Notes: generated from the sequence alone by a model not told the origin. Shown: positions 15,698-24,747, counted from the stretch's first letter. The stretch is DNA of 64,000 nt from Sphingomonadaceae bacterium 3R27E2-A (GCA_005503165.1 SCNT01000015.1:1-64000); one strand, 5' to 3'. Translations and numbers: made by a program.

Positions 15698-17283
15698 TGA
15701 CGGTCGAGGCGCTTCCCGAATCGCTGTTCGGCGTGCTGGCAGTGGTGCTGGGCGAGGTCGTGGCGGCCGAGCGCGGCGCGGTGGCGCGGCGCATCGGGGC
15801 GATCGTCGGGGCGTGCCAGGTCGAGGCGCTCGATATCAACGGCGGCGGCGGCATGGTGCCGATCGCGACGGTAGAGGCGCGGCTGGCGGCGGCTGGCGCA
15901 CGACGTGCGCGTCGGCCTGCACGGGAGCAGCGCGCTATGACCGTCACCATGCTGCTGGGCGATGCGCTGGCGCGGCTGCGCGAGTTGCCGGCGGACAGCT
16001 TCGATTGCTGTGTCACCAGTCCGCCCTATTGGGGGCTGCGCGATTATGGGGTCGACGGGCAGATCGGCATGGAGCCGACGCTGGCCGAGCATCTGGACGT
16101 GATGGTCACGCTGTTCGACGAGGTGCGGCGCGTGCTGAAGCCCACCGGGTCGCTGTGGCTGAACTACGGCGATTGCTACGCCACCGCGCCGAACGGGCGC
16201 AGCGCCGCCGACACCAAGGCCGAAGGCAGCGACGACCGGACGTTTCGCGACAAGCCGTTCAGCACCGTGGGGCCGATTGGCGCGCGCGCGGAAATCGAAA
16301 AGACCGGGCGAGGGAAGTACCCGAAGGCCGAGTTGGATCGGCGGTTCGGCAACGCGCCGCGCGCCCCCGCCGGCGGCTATTTGAAGCCCAAGGATCTGTG
16401 CATGTTGCCGAACCGGCTGGCGATCGCGTTGCAGGACGCGGGCTGGTGGGTGCGCAGCGAGATCGTGTGGGGCAAGCCGAACGCGATGCCCGACAGTAGC
16501 GGCAATTATCGGCCGTCGACGGCACATGAAAAAATCTTCCTGCTGACCAAGAGCGGCGACGCCGACGTGTGGCGCGCGCGCGACACCGGCGAGCTGAGCT
16601 TTGCGCCCGACCTGACCGAGCGATGCCCGCTGGTGACCAAGCCCGACGAAATGGCGCCGCGCTGGTCGCGGCTGGGCAGCTATTATGATGCCGGGGCGGT
16701 GCGGCTCGCTTCGTCGCAGGACGAAGTGAGAAACGGCTTTCCGGGCTCGACCGGCGACGGGGTGCGCAAGCGAACCACCAAGGGCAACACCCGGATCAAG
16801 AAACCGACAGGCTGGGCGCTGGAGGGCCACCATTCGGCGATCGCGCACAACCGCGGCGGTCGCGCGGGCGAGCGTCATATTGAGGCGGTTCAACCGACGG
16901 GCCGCCTGCTGCGCAATTTCGAGCAGGCGGGGGCGCTGGCCGAGCTGGTGCCGCCCGACGTCATGGCGTGGGAAATCGCCATCGCGGGATTTTCGGGGGC
17001 GCATTTCGCGACCTTTCCGCCAGCGCTGGTGGTGCCGTGCCTGCTCGCCGGCTGTCCGCCGGGCGGGTCGGTGCTCGATCCTTTCGGCGGGGCGGGGACG
17101 ACCGGGCTTGTCGCCGACCGGCTGGGCCGCGCCGCGACGCTGATCGAGCTCAATCACGATTATGCCGTCATCGCCCGCGACCGACTGCGCGCCGCGCTGG
17201 CGCGGGTCGATGTGCAGGGCGGCCCGCTGGCCGAGGCCGCGCTGGACGGGCTGTTCGCGGCACCGGCGCAGGACGCCGCCTGA
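15697..17283 (+). CDS. Beta-class DNA methyltransferase (N4-cytosine or N6-adenine) with N-terminal extension
   Basis: TSPPYWGLRDYG (~residue 106) is the catalytic motif IV and DPFGGAGTTG (~461) the SAM-binding motif I; motif IV before motif I defines the beta group of amino-methyltransferases. The first 80 residues (MTVEALPESLFGVLAVVLGE...) are not part of that fold. An internal ATG at 15938 with a GGGAG site upstream gives a standard-length enzyme (MTVTMLLGDALARL). The longer start overlaps the previous stop (TGATG). It could modify phage DNA against host restriction; the target base is not determinable. Confidence 0.85.
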   Translation: MTVEALPESLFGVLAVVLGEVVAAERGAVARRIGAIVGACQVEALDINGGGGMVPIATVEARLAAAGARRARRPAREQRAMTVTMLLGDALARLRELPADSFDCCVTSPPYWGLRDYGVDGQIGMEPTLAEHLDVMVTLFDEVRRVLKPTGSLWLNYGDCYATAPNGRSAADTKAEGSDDRTFRDKPFSTVGPIGARAEIEKTGRGKYPKAELDRRFGNAPRAPAGGYLKPKDLCMLPNRLAIALQDAGWWVRSEIVWGKPNAMPDSSGNYRPSTAHEKIFLLTKSGDADVWRARDTGELSFAPDLTERCPLVTKPDEMAPRWSRLGSYYDAGAVRLASSQDEVRNGFPGSTGDGVRKRTTKGNTRIKKPTGWALEGHHSAIAHNRGGRAGERHIEAVQPTGRLLRNFEQAGALAELVPPDVMAWEIAIAGFSGAHFATFPPALVVPCLLAGCPPGGSVLDPFGGAGTTGLVADRLGRAATLIELNHDYAVIARDRLRAALARVDVQGGPLAEAALDGLFAAPAQDAA

Positions 17284-17477
17284 TGGGCGTGCATTCGGAC
17301 ATCGGGCCGACGACGCCGGGGCGGGGGGAGATTTACCGGATTGCGCACGAGGTCGAGGCGCTGGCGCGGCTGGCGCGGGAGCTGACAATCGCGGGGCCGG
17401 GCTGCGACCCGGCGCGCGCGGCGCGGCAGCTGGACAAGGCCCGGGCGCTGCTGGGGCCGCAGGAAAAGGGAGAATGA
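17283..17477 (+). CDS. Small hypothetical protein, 64 aa
   Basis: ATG overlaps the methyltransferase stop and the stop overlaps the clamp start (ATGA). The product has EIYRIAHEVEALARLARELT followed by CDPARAARQLDKARALL, a two-helix pattern. The function is unknown. Confidence 0.5.
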   Translation: MGVHSDIGPTTPGRGEIYRIAHEVEALARLARELTIAGPGCDPARAARQLDKARALLGPQEKGE

Positions 17478-18637
17478 CGATGGCGACGAAAATGAAGGAG
17501 CGGCCCGCCGATGATGCGGCGAGCAGGGCGATTGCGGTGGTCGATCGCGCCCACATGCTCAGCGCGGCGGCGGTCGCAGGCGTCGTCGCGCCGCGCAATA
17601 CGATACCGATCCTGTCGAACATGGTGATCGAAGCCGAGGGCGAATGCCTGTCGATGACGGCGACCGATCTGGACATCATGGTGCGGCTGAGCGTGCCTGC
17701 GCGGTGCGAGGGTAGCCGGCTGGCGACGACGATTCCTGCCAAGCAGATCGCGGCTGTGGTCGGGTCGAGCGACGAGGGCTGTCAGATCGGCATTGAGATG
17801 GGCTCAGGCGACACGCAGTTGCTGATCCGCGCGGCGCGCAGCCGGTATCGCCTGCCGACGCTGCCGACCGACGACTTTCCAATCATGCCGTTCACACCGA
17901 CTGGTGAGACCATCGAAATGGTTGGTGCCGATCTTGCTCGTGCGCTCGCGCGCACGGCGATCGCCGAAAGTTCCGATCCTGCGCGCTATTATCTGCACGG
18001 CACACTGATCGCTTGCCGCGACGGTAAGTTGTTCGCGGTCGCGACGGACGGGTTGGTGCTTACCGAGGTCGAACTTGGCGGTGCGCCATCCGACTGGCCG
18101 GACACGCTGTTTCCTTCAAAGCTGACGGCGCTACTCGCACGCCTGCTCAAGGACGAAAAGGCGAAGGTCACGATAGAGCGCCACGACGTATCCCGGGTCC
18201 GCATCAGCTGGGGGAGTTGGTCGGTGATCAGCAAGTTGGTCGACGGGTCGTTCCCGGATTGGAGTCGCATCATCCCGGCCCCGAACCCGGCGCGCGGTGT
18301 GATTGTGGACAGCGCGACGATCCAGCGCGCGCTGCGCCGCCTGCAGCCGATGTCGACCGAGAAGAAGCCGATCGCCATCATCGACGTCAGCGGCGACCGC
18401 CTGCTGATCAGTTGCCGATCCCCCGATGCGGGGTCGGGGGAGGAAGAGGTTCCGGCGAGCGCCGATGTCGGGGACTTTCGCTTCGCTGCGTTCACCGACG
18501 ACCTGCGAAAGATTCTAGCTGCGGCAAGCGAGGATAGCGTGTGCATCGACCTGCCGGAGGAGGCGGTGGCGCCTATGCGCGTCGCGCCCGCTCCGGCAGG
18601 CGGTTTCATCGGCATGATCATGTTGCGGCGATTTTGA
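17474..18637 (+). CDS. dnaN: Phage-encoded DNA polymerase III beta subunit (sliding clamp)
   Basis: The 387-residue length matches a complete bacterial DnaN (three repeated domains). LSAAAVAGVVAPRNTIPILS is the first clamp domain motif, TATDLDIMV the second strand pair, PARYYLHGTLIAC and ATDGLVL the middle domain, and the C-terminus ends PAGGFIGMIMLRRF where DnaN normally ends with a conserved ...PMRL. The clamp tethers polymerase to DNA. A viral copy is unusual; it sits between a methyltransferase and the primase-helicase. Codon use is less GC-rich from about 17760, suggesting separate acquisition. Confidence 0.88.
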   Translation: MTMATKMKERPADDAASRAIAVVDRAHMLSAAAVAGVVAPRNTIPILSNMVIEAEGECLSMTATDLDIMVRLSVPARCEGSRLATTIPAKQIAAVVGSSDEGCQIGIEMGSGDTQLLIRAARSRYRLPTLPTDDFPIMPFTPTGETIEMVGADLARALARTAIAESSDPARYYLHGTLIACRDGKLFAVATDGLVLTEVELGGAPSDWPDTLFPSKLTALLARLLKDEKAKVTIERHDVSRVRISWGSWSVISKLVDGSFPDWSRIIPAPNPARGVIVDSATIQRALRRLQPMSTEKKPIAIIDVSGDRLLISCRSPDAGSGEEEVPASADVGDFRFAAFTDDLRKILAAASEDSVCIDLPEEAVAPMRVAPAPAGGFIGMIMLRRF

Positions 18638-18648
18638 GGAGACGGGTG

Positions 18649-19029
18649 ATGGGCAAGTTTGAATCGACGATGGGAGACCTGCGCGACACGCTGGATGCGT
18701 GCGAGACCCTGTCGATCGAAGATCGGAAAAAGATCGACGTCGACGTCGATGCAATCGAAGCGATCCACAATCGCGTGGTCGAGGAACGTGATCAGGCGCA
18801 AACCGAAGCGGACGCCGCGCCCGACGAGGATGATGTCCGCGGCGGTGCGCACGACAAATTGGCCCGCGAACTCGAACCGCTGTTCGGCGCCATCTATCGC
18901 GGCGACATGGTGGCGGCGCGGGCGGTGCTGGGCAATTTGCCGCCGGTGCTGGATGGCAGCGACCCGATCTTGATCGCGCTGCAGCGCGCGAAGTCGCGCC
19001 CGCACCTGTATCTCGCGCCTGCCGCCTGA
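18649..19029 (+). CDS. Acidic helical phage protein, 126 aa
   Basis: The start MGKFESTMGDLRDTLDACET follows a GAGGAG site. Residues 20-60 are strongly acidic and helical (IEDRKKIDVDVDAIEAIHNR). It lies between clamp and primase, so a replication accessory role is possible but not shown. Confidence 0.55.
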   Translation: MGKFESTMGDLRDTLDACETLSIEDRKKIDVDVDAIEAIHNRVVEERDQAQTEADAAPDEDDVRGGAHDKLARELEPLFGAIYRGDMVAARAVLGNLPPVLDGSDPILIALQRAKSRPHLYLAPAA

Positions 19030-19063
19030 CGACCTGACGCCCGAATCCGCCTGCGGGGACTGA

Positions 19064-22000
19064 ATGACCGGAAAGTGCCGAGATTTGCCGCTGTTGGCGG
19101 AGGGGGCGTCTTTGCCCGAGGCGGCGGCGGCGTGGGCGGCGGCGGGGTGGCGGGTGCATCCTTGCTCCGATGCGACCAAGCGGCCGTTGCTGGCGGCCGA
19201 TGTCGATCTCGAGACGGGCAAGAAGATCAAGTCGACGGGCGGGGTGTCGAAGGCGTCGGCCGACGCCGCGACGGTCGCGGGGTGGTGGAAGAAATGGCGC
19301 GGCGCGCTGATCGGCGTGGCGATGGGCGACGACCGGCTGTTCGTCGTCGATTTCGACCCGCGGGTCGACACCGAAACAGGCGAAATCTGGACGCTCGAGC
19401 AGTTGAAGGCCGATACCGAGGCGATGATGGGATGCCCGCTGCCGATCAGCGTCACGTCGCGCACGCCGTCGGGCGGCACCCACCTGTGGCTGCGCTGGCC
19501 CGACGATGACGGCCCCGCCATCACCAATCGCGGCAATTTGCCGCAGCATGTCGATGTGCGCGGCAAGGGCGGTTATGTCATCGCGCCGCCGGGGGCGATG
19601 GGGCCGAAGGCGGACTCGCCGGGCGGGCGCTATCGCTGGCTGACCGGGCGGGCGCCGGGCGAGGTCGAGGTGGCCGAGGCGCCGGCGGCGCTGGTGGCGT
19701 TGCTGCGAACTGGCAAAGGTGTCTCGACTTCGCTCGACACGAACGGAGGGGGAGAGAAGCCGAGCCTGCACCAGCGCATGGCCGAACGGCAGCGGATGAC
19801 GGGCGACCCGGTGGAGGCGGCGCGGCGTAAATATGCGCTGGCTGCGCTGGACGGGATTTGCCAGCGGATCGGGGTGCCGGGGGCGGGGCGCAATGCCGAG
19901 CTGAACGCCGGGGCCTTTGCCGCGGCGCAGTTCGTCGCGGCGGGGGCGCTTGACGCCGGATTCGCGCGCGCGGCGATCGAGGCGGCGGCGAAGGCCAATC
20001 CGGGGCGCGACGATGCGCGGCAGATCGAGGCGACGATCGACAGCGGGTGGGAAGCCGGGCTGGCGGTGCCGAAGGATTTGACCGGCGTGGGCGAGCGGGC
20101 GGGATCGCGACCGCAGCGCGTTGACGGGCCGGGTGGGGCGCCGGGTCGGCGTGTCTCGACTTCGCTCGACACGAACGGAAGTGGGGGCGGTCGCCGTTCG
20201 GGCGCGCGCGGCGCTTCATCGTCCACCCTTCCGAATGGAAAGGTCCGCGAAGCGCCCAGCCGGGCGGAGGTGGTGGCGCTGGTCCGGCGCGGGGGCGCGT
20301 GGTTGCGGTCGCGGCTGACCGCGCTGGTCCCGTACGACGGCAGCGACGACGCGCGCGAGGCGGGCGAGCGGCTGGCGTATAGCCTGGGGCGGAAGTTCGC
20401 CGGCGGGTGGATCGATCCGCTGGTCGCGAGTATCGGGCGCTGGGCGCTGATGGAGCGGGTGGGCGGGACGTCGCTGAACGCGCAGAAGGTCGAGAAAGCG
20501 GTCGCCGACGGCATTAAGCGCCCGGTCGACGTGCCCGACGACTGGCTGACCGATATTCGCTGTGCGCGCCACCCGCTGACCGACATGGGCAATGCGGAGC
20601 GCTTTATCGCCCGGTTCGGCGACGATTTCCGCTACACCACGGCGAAGGGCTGGATGGGATGGGACGGGCGGCGCTGGCGCGTGCTGGACCAGGAAAATGA
20701 CATCACCCCCGCCGATGTGATGGCGGCGGTGTTCAAGACGGTGCGGGCGATCCAGGATGAGGCGCGGGCGGTGCGCGACAGCGGACATCGCGAGGATGGC
20801 GGGCAGAATTTCACGACCTTCAACGGGCGCGGCAAGCCGTTGTGGCACAGCACGGCCCTGGAAGATCACGGCCGATCGAGCGAAAGCGCGGCGCGGCTGT
20901 CGTGCATCGCGACGCTCGCCAAGCGCTGGCTGACGGTGCAGATCGAGGATTTCGACACCGATCCCTTTGCGATCAACTGTCTGAACGGCACGGTGCGGAT
21001 CGAGCGCAATGCCGAGGGCGCGGTGCGCGCCGCGCTCTATCCGCACGATCGCGGCGACCTGATCGCCAAGCTGGCGCCGGTGACCTACGATCCTGCCGCC
21101 GAGCGGCCGCCATCGCAGCTGTTCACCGGGGTGATCGAATGGGCGCAGCCCGACGAAGCGGTGCGGCGATACGTCCGCCAGTGGATGGGATATTCGGCGA
21201 GCGGGCATGTCGGGGCGCAGATCCTGCATTTCTGGTACGGGCTGGGGGCGAACGGCAAGTCGACGGTGATCGATGTCGTGTGCGCGTCGCTGGGCGATTA
21301 TGCCGGCACGATCGGCATCGAAACCTTCCTGGACCAGGGGATCAAGAAGCGCGGCGACGCGGCGACGCCCGACCTGGCGAAGCTGGGCGGGGTGCGCCTG
21401 TTGCGATCGAGCGAGCCCGAGCGCGGCGCCAAGCTGAACGCCGCGCTGGTCAAGGCGGCGACGGGCGGCGAGCCGATGTCGGTGCGCGCGCTGCACAAGG
21501 GATTCTTCGACCTGCGGCCGCAGTTCAAGCTGACGATCGCGGGCAATCATCGCCCCGACATTCCCGACACCGACGAAGGTATCTGGCGCCGCATCAAGCT
21601 GGTGCCGTGGGAGCAGTCGTTGGCCGAGGCCGACCGCGACCTGGACCTGGTCGACAAGATCAAGGGCGATCATCCGGGCTTTGCCGGCGAGCTGGACGGC
21701 GTGTTCGCCTGGCTGATCGACGGGCTGCTCGATTGGCGCGCCAACGGGTTCGTCGAGCCCGAGGCGGTGCGCGAGGCGACGCGCGATTATCGCGAGGACA
21801 GCGACCCGCTGGCCCGCTTCCTGCGGCTGTGCACCGAAAAGGCGGTCGGCGAGCGGGTGCAGTCGTCGGTGCTGCACGCGGTGTTCTGCGCCTGGGCGCG
21901 GGCGGCGGGCGAGGCCGAGTGGAAGCAGAAGGGCTTTACCCAGGCGATGAAAGCCAAGGGGTATGAGAACAAGGCGTCGAACGGGATGCAGTTCCTGGAC

Positions 22001-22216
22001 CTGCGGCTGATCAAGCAGGTCACCGATTTCGTCGATGCCGACGGGCATGTGATCAGCCTGGCGCGCGAGGTGACGGGGAATGATGCGCCGGGTGGCGCCG
22101 GGGTCGATTTCAGCAAATTGGATGGGCGATCTGCAGCGGCGCGGCCGTTCTCGCCGCCCGATGACGACGATTACGACCCCGATCCGCCGAGCGACTGGCG
22201 GTATCGCGATGAGTGA
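19064..22216 (+). CDS. Bifunctional primase-polymerase / SF3 helicase
   Basis: The 1050-residue protein has an N-terminal AEP (Prim-Pol) domain with VVDFDPR (~95-101), TPSGGTHLW (~136-144) and DVRGKGGYVIAPPG, and a C-terminal D5/P4-type helicase with Walker A GLGANGKST (~726-734) and LLRSSEPERGAKLN downstream. It would prime and unwind phage DNA at the origin. Two palindromic repeat units lie in frame, encoding VSTSLDTNG at residues ~219-227 and ~363-371, in the linker between primase and helicase. Codons there remain in frame, so the protein is intact. Confidence 0.9.
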   Translation: MTGKCRDLPLLAEGASLPEAAAAWAAAGWRVHPCSDATKRPLLAADVDLETGKKIKSTGGVSKASADAATVAGWWKKWRGALIGVAMGDDRLFVVDFDPRVDTETGEIWTLEQLKADTEAMMGCPLPISVTSRTPSGGTHLWLRWPDDDGPAITNRGNLPQHVDVRGKGGYVIAPPGAMGPKADSPGGRYRWLTGRAPGEVEVAEAPAALVALLRTGKGVSTSLDTNGGGEKPSLHQRMAERQRMTGDPVEAARRKYALAALDGICQRIGVPGAGRNAELNAGAFAAAQFVAAGALDAGFARAAIEAAAKANPGRDDARQIEATIDSGWEAGLAVPKDLTGVGERAGSRPQRVDGPGGAPGRRVSTSLDTNGSGGGRRSGARGASSSTLPNGKVREAPSRAEVVALVRRGGAWLRSRLTALVPYDGSDDAREAGERLAYSLGRKFAGGWIDPLVASIGRWALMERVGGTSLNAQKVEKAVADGIKRPVDVPDDWLTDIRCARHPLTDMGNAERFIARFGDDFRYTTAKGWMGWDGRRWRVLDQENDITPADVMAAVFKTVRAIQDEARAVRDSGHREDGGQNFTTFNGRGKPLWHSTALEDHGRSSESAARLSCIATLAKRWLTVQIEDFDTDPFAINCLNGTVRIERNAEGAVRAALYPHDRGDLIAKLAPVTYDPAAERPPSQLFTGVIEWAQPDEAVRRYVRQWMGYSASGHVGAQILHFWYGLGANGKSTVIDVVCASLGDYAGTIGIETFLDQGIKKRGDAATPDLAKLGGVRLLRSSEPERGAKLNAALVKAATGGEPMSVRALHKGFFDLRPQFKLTIAGNHRPDIPDTDEGIWRRIKLVPWEQSLAEADRDLDLVDKIKGDHPGFAGELDGVFAWLIDGLLDWRANGFVEPEAVREATRDYREDSDPLARFLRLCTEKAVGERVQSSVLHAVFCAWARAAGEAEWKQKGFTQAMKAKGYENKASNGMQFLDLRLIKQVTDFVDADGHVISLAREVTGNDAPGGAGVDFSKLDGRSAAARPFSPPDDDDYDPDPPSDWRYRDE
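19719..19746. repeat. REP-like unit in the primase gene (copy 1)
   Basis: A perfect palindrome with core TCTCGACTTCGCTCGA plus GAACGG lies in frame in the primase gene and encodes VSTSLDTNG. Confidence 0.87.
20151..20178. repeat. REP-like unit in the primase gene (copy 2)
   Basis: It is identical in core and tail to the unit at 19719 and is read in the same frame, encoding VSTSLDTNG again 432 bp further on. Confidence 0.87.
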
Positions 22217-22593
22217 TCGCGACCCCCTTGCCCCCGCTTCGCGGCAGCGAAGGCCCGGTCATCCTTCCATAATGGAAGGGCGGTGGAAGCATCGCGGAAG
22301 GGCGAAAGGCGCGGTTTCGTGCGGCTTTGGAAGCATTGGAAGGATGCGCGCCATGTTCCGCATAGCGCGGGTGCGGGCGCGGGCATGCGCGCATGTGCGA
22401 AGGAAATATATGCGTGATCCTTCCAATCCTTCCATTTTGAGAAAAGAAGGAAGTTTATGATGAAAAATCAAGGATTTGGTTGCGGAAGTGAGGGGGTGGC
22501 CACGGTTCCGGTCGGTTCCAGTGGAGCGGGTGACCCTTCCATGGACAAAGGTCGGTGGCAGGGCGTCATGGGAATGCCGAAGGAGTGATGGTT
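22217..22593. other. Non-coding tract with CCTTCCA iterons, candidate replication origin
   Basis: This 377-bp stretch has no convincing gene; an 83-codon frame from 22209 is Arg-rich and looks incidental. CCTTCCA or its complement occurs at 22263, 22273 (inverted, forming a palindrome with the first), 22337 (inverted), 22419, 22428 and 22535, four of them with an adjoining AT. The AT-richer segment at 22400-22500 follows. Position directly after the primase-helicase fits an origin of replication. Confidence 0.45.
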
Positions 22594-23181
22594 ATGACCA
22601 AGATGATTTCGGCGGTGCAGGCGGCAATGGAACTGGCGGAGCTGGGGCGTTCGCTTGGGCTCAAGGTCGATATTGACGAACAGGCGCCCACGTTTCAGCG
22701 CGGGGCGATCATGTCGCAGGATGAGCGCTATCGCTATGCGATCTGGCAGACATGGTCGCTCGACCCGATGATGGCGATGGGGCTGCTGAATCCCTCGACG
22801 GCTTCGCACCTGATCGACGATCCGACATGGGATCGGGGGCGCAAGCGGGCGGGGCGGAGCCAGTCGCCGCGCTTTGGCGGGGTGATGTATTGGAACGCCT
22901 TTGCCTTTCGCGCCACCGATCCCGACGTGATGATGGCGGCGGCCGATCCGGTCGGCGAGCATAATGACGCCTTTATCGACGCGGCACTGACCCGTTCAGC
23001 GATGACGATCATCGGTTATGGGGCGAAGGGCGCGCATCGGGGGCGAGCCGACGAAGTGAAGGCGCGCATTCGGGCGCTGCAGGTGCCGGTCCATTATCTG
23101 CGGCTGACCAAGCACGGGCATCCGGGACACCCGCTCTATCTGCCCGAAGCGCTCGAGCCGACCTTGTGGGAGTTCGACTGA
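22594..23181 (+). CDS. DUF1643 family protein
   Basis: The ATG at 22594 has AAGGAG 8 bp upstream; an ATG at 22588 is too close to that site. YRYAIWQTWSLDPMMAMGLLNPSTAS, split here as YRYAIWQTW and GLLNPSTAS, plus DDPTWDRG, NAFAFRATDPDVM and GHPGHPLYL are the complete DUF1643 signature. The family is frequent in phages and accessory DNA and has no known activity. Confidence 0.82.
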   Translation: MTKMISAVQAAMELAELGRSLGLKVDIDEQAPTFQRGAIMSQDERYRYAIWQTWSLDPMMAMGLLNPSTASHLIDDPTWDRGRKRAGRSQSPRFGGVMYWNAFAFRATDPDVMMAAADPVGEHNDAFIDAALTRSAMTIIGYGAKGAHRGRADEVKARIRALQVPVHYLRLTKHGHPGHPLYLPEALEPTLWEFD

Positions 23182-23720
23182 TGGTCAGTATCAGGCGATC
23201 GGGTATGGCTTCGGTGGCGCCGCGGATCGATGCGGTGCCGGTGGTGCTGGAGGTGCCGGTGGGGCGCGAGGCGCTGGAGGCGGCGATGGTCGCGGCGGTG
23301 CGGACGTCGTGGCGGATGCCGGTGGCGGGGTTCGGCGGGTCGCCCTTTGCCAGCGACGGGCCCTGGCACCTGATGACGCGCGAGGCCGGGACGGGCGACT
23401 ATGACGCGCGCGGCGGCGACATGGACGATGCGCCGGCGCCGCGGGTGCCGCTGTCGGCCGAGGATCATGCGGCGGCGGAGCGGCTGGGCCAGTGGCTGAA
23501 GCTGCTCGACACGCGGCCGCGGCGGCGGCGCGAGCGGGCGGAGCATGTCGCCGACGGCGCGATCGTCGCGGCGGCGATGCGGCAGAAGGCGGCGGGTCGG
23601 TCGCAGGTGGACTGGAACCGCGTGCTGCGAGTGCTGGGACTGCGCCGCGGCGCGGGCATGCTGCGGCAGCGCTTCGACCGGGCGATGGACTGGCTGGCGG
23701 ATGCGGTGGCGAAGGGGTAG
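23181..23720 (+). CDS. Hypothetical phage protein with C-terminal HTH
   Basis: The 179-residue product starts at MVSIRRSGMASVAP (TGATG overlap). The C-terminal half (GQWLKLLDTRPRRRRERAEH... VDWNRVLRVLGLRRGAGMLRQRFDRAMDWL) resembles a helix-turn-helix of the DUF6362 kind. The N-terminal half is not recognised. Confidence 0.5.
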   Translation: MVSIRRSGMASVAPRIDAVPVVLEVPVGREALEAAMVAAVRTSWRMPVAGFGGSPFASDGPWHLMTREAGTGDYDARGGDMDDAPAPRVPLSAEDHAAAERLGQWLKLLDTRPRRRRERAEHVADGAIVAAAMRQKAAGRSQVDWNRVLRVLGLRRGAGMLRQRFDRAMDWLADAVAKG

Positions 23721-23728
23721 GGATTACT

Positions 23729-24154
23729 ATGCGTATCGTTGATCGAAAGACGTTTCTGGCCCTGCCTGCGGGTACGGTGTTCGCCAAGATGGCGTTGCCT
23801 CAGGTGTACGACATCGGCGCGCTGTGCATCAAAGGCGAGGAGCGAGGGCCCAATGATTTCTGGGTGCTCGATCCGGGGCATTGGTGGACGGGTTGCGGCG
23901 ATAGCGGCGACTGGTTCGACGGGATTGATGCAATGGTCGCGGGCTCCGAGTTCGAGATAGATATAGAGACGGTGGTGGCCGACGGGCTGTTTGACGCAGA
24001 GCAGTTGTTCCTTGTCCTCTCGCGTGAGGATGTCCGCGCGCTGATCGGGCGGTTCGAGCAGGCCCTAACCGAGGGCTATGCGGCTGATCCGGTCGCCGCA
24101 CCGCACGTGTCGCAATCTGGCAATGACGCGCAAGCCGCTGATAATCAGCCTTAA
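23729..24154 (+). CDS. Hypothetical phage protein, last gene of the early operon
   Basis: The 141-residue protein begins MRIVDRKTFLALPAGTVFAK and contains DFWVLDPGHWWTGCGDSGDW; it is acidic and less GC-biased than its neighbours. No family is recognised. A hairpin follows the stop. Confidence 0.55.
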   Translation: MRIVDRKTFLALPAGTVFAKMALPQVYDIGALCIKGEERGPNDFWVLDPGHWWTGCGDSGDWFDGIDAMVAGSEFEIDIETVVADGLFDAEQLFLVLSREDVRALIGRFEQALTEGYAADPVAAPHVSQSGNDAQAADNQP

Positions 24155-24164
24155 AGCCTGTCAA

Positions 24165-24184
24165 CCCTTAAAGGTCTTTAAGGG
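24165..24184 (+). terminator. Hairpin at the end of the early operon
   Basis: A perfect 8-bp stem (CCCTTAAA / TTTAAGGG) with a GGTC loop lies 10 bp after the last early gene. There is no clear T tract, so it may be a weak terminator or processing site. Confidence 0.45.
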
Positions 24185-24399
24185 GTGCGAATTTCTTGCG
24201 AGCGGATCGGGGCCAAAAAGACTATCACCGGCAGGCATCGTGGGGTCGGTGCGGCCCGGCTGCTAGCGGGGCGCGGCGACGCCGGAGCCAGTAGGAGCCG
24301 GACCATGAAGTGATTCTCCCTGACCCTCGACGGGCGCGGCGGCTTTGGCCTTCGCGCTCGTCGTCGTTTCGGGCGAGCGGCTTGCGGGCGGAGGTGGAC

Positions 24400-24702
24400 G
24401 TGGCGCTGAAGGCTTTGGGCTCGCGGCTCGCCGCGCTGCCCCCGCGCGTCGCGGTGCCCGCCAAGCGCGCCGATACGCTCTACACCTCGCCCGAATGGCG
24501 CGCGCTGGTGAAGCGGATCAAGGCGATGCGCGGGAACTGGTGCCAGCGGTGCGGTTCGTCGCACCGCGTGATCGGCGACCATGTGGTCGAGGTGAAGGAC
24601 GGCGGCGCGACGCTCGACGAGGGCAATGTGGAGCTGCTGTGCCAGGCCTGCCACAACCGCAAGACGGCAGAGGCGAAGGCACGGCGCGCGGGGTTGCGGT
24701 AG
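24400..24702 (+). CDS. HNH endonuclease
   Basis: The 100-residue protein starts at GTG with GGAGG 5 bp upstream; an earlier in-frame GTG at 24310 would add an unstructured leader. CQRCGSSHRVIGDHVVEVKDG and NVELLCQACHNRKTAEA supply the two zinc CxxC pairs and the HNH residues. Phage HNH proteins next to terminase assist DNA packaging and cleavage in HK97-like phages. Confidence 0.85.
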   Translation: MALKALGSRLAALPPRVAVPAKRADTLYTSPEWRALVKRIKAMRGNWCQRCGSSHRVIGDHVVEVKDGGATLDEGNVELLCQACHNRKTAEAKARRAGLR

Positions 24703-24747
24703 GGGGGGGGTGAAAACCTCCCCAGCCCGCACCCCTAGATAACCGCC

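Noticed and set aside
16705..16735. Inverted CTCGCTTCGTC / GACGAAGTGAG as another REP unit
   Set aside because: The core differs from the repeat family and the sequence lies in a conserved enzyme; a chance palindrome is more likely.
22209..22460. An 83-codon gene after the primase
   Set aside because: The product is Arg-rich, follows the repeats, has no ribosome site and starts within the previous gene.
22217..22593. CRISPR array
   Set aside because: The CCTTCCA repeats are only 7-9 bp, in both orientations and irregularly spaced.
24310..24399. Longer N-terminus for the HNH protein
   Set aside because: The added residues are Arg/Ser-rich and the GTG at 24310 has no well-placed ribosome site.
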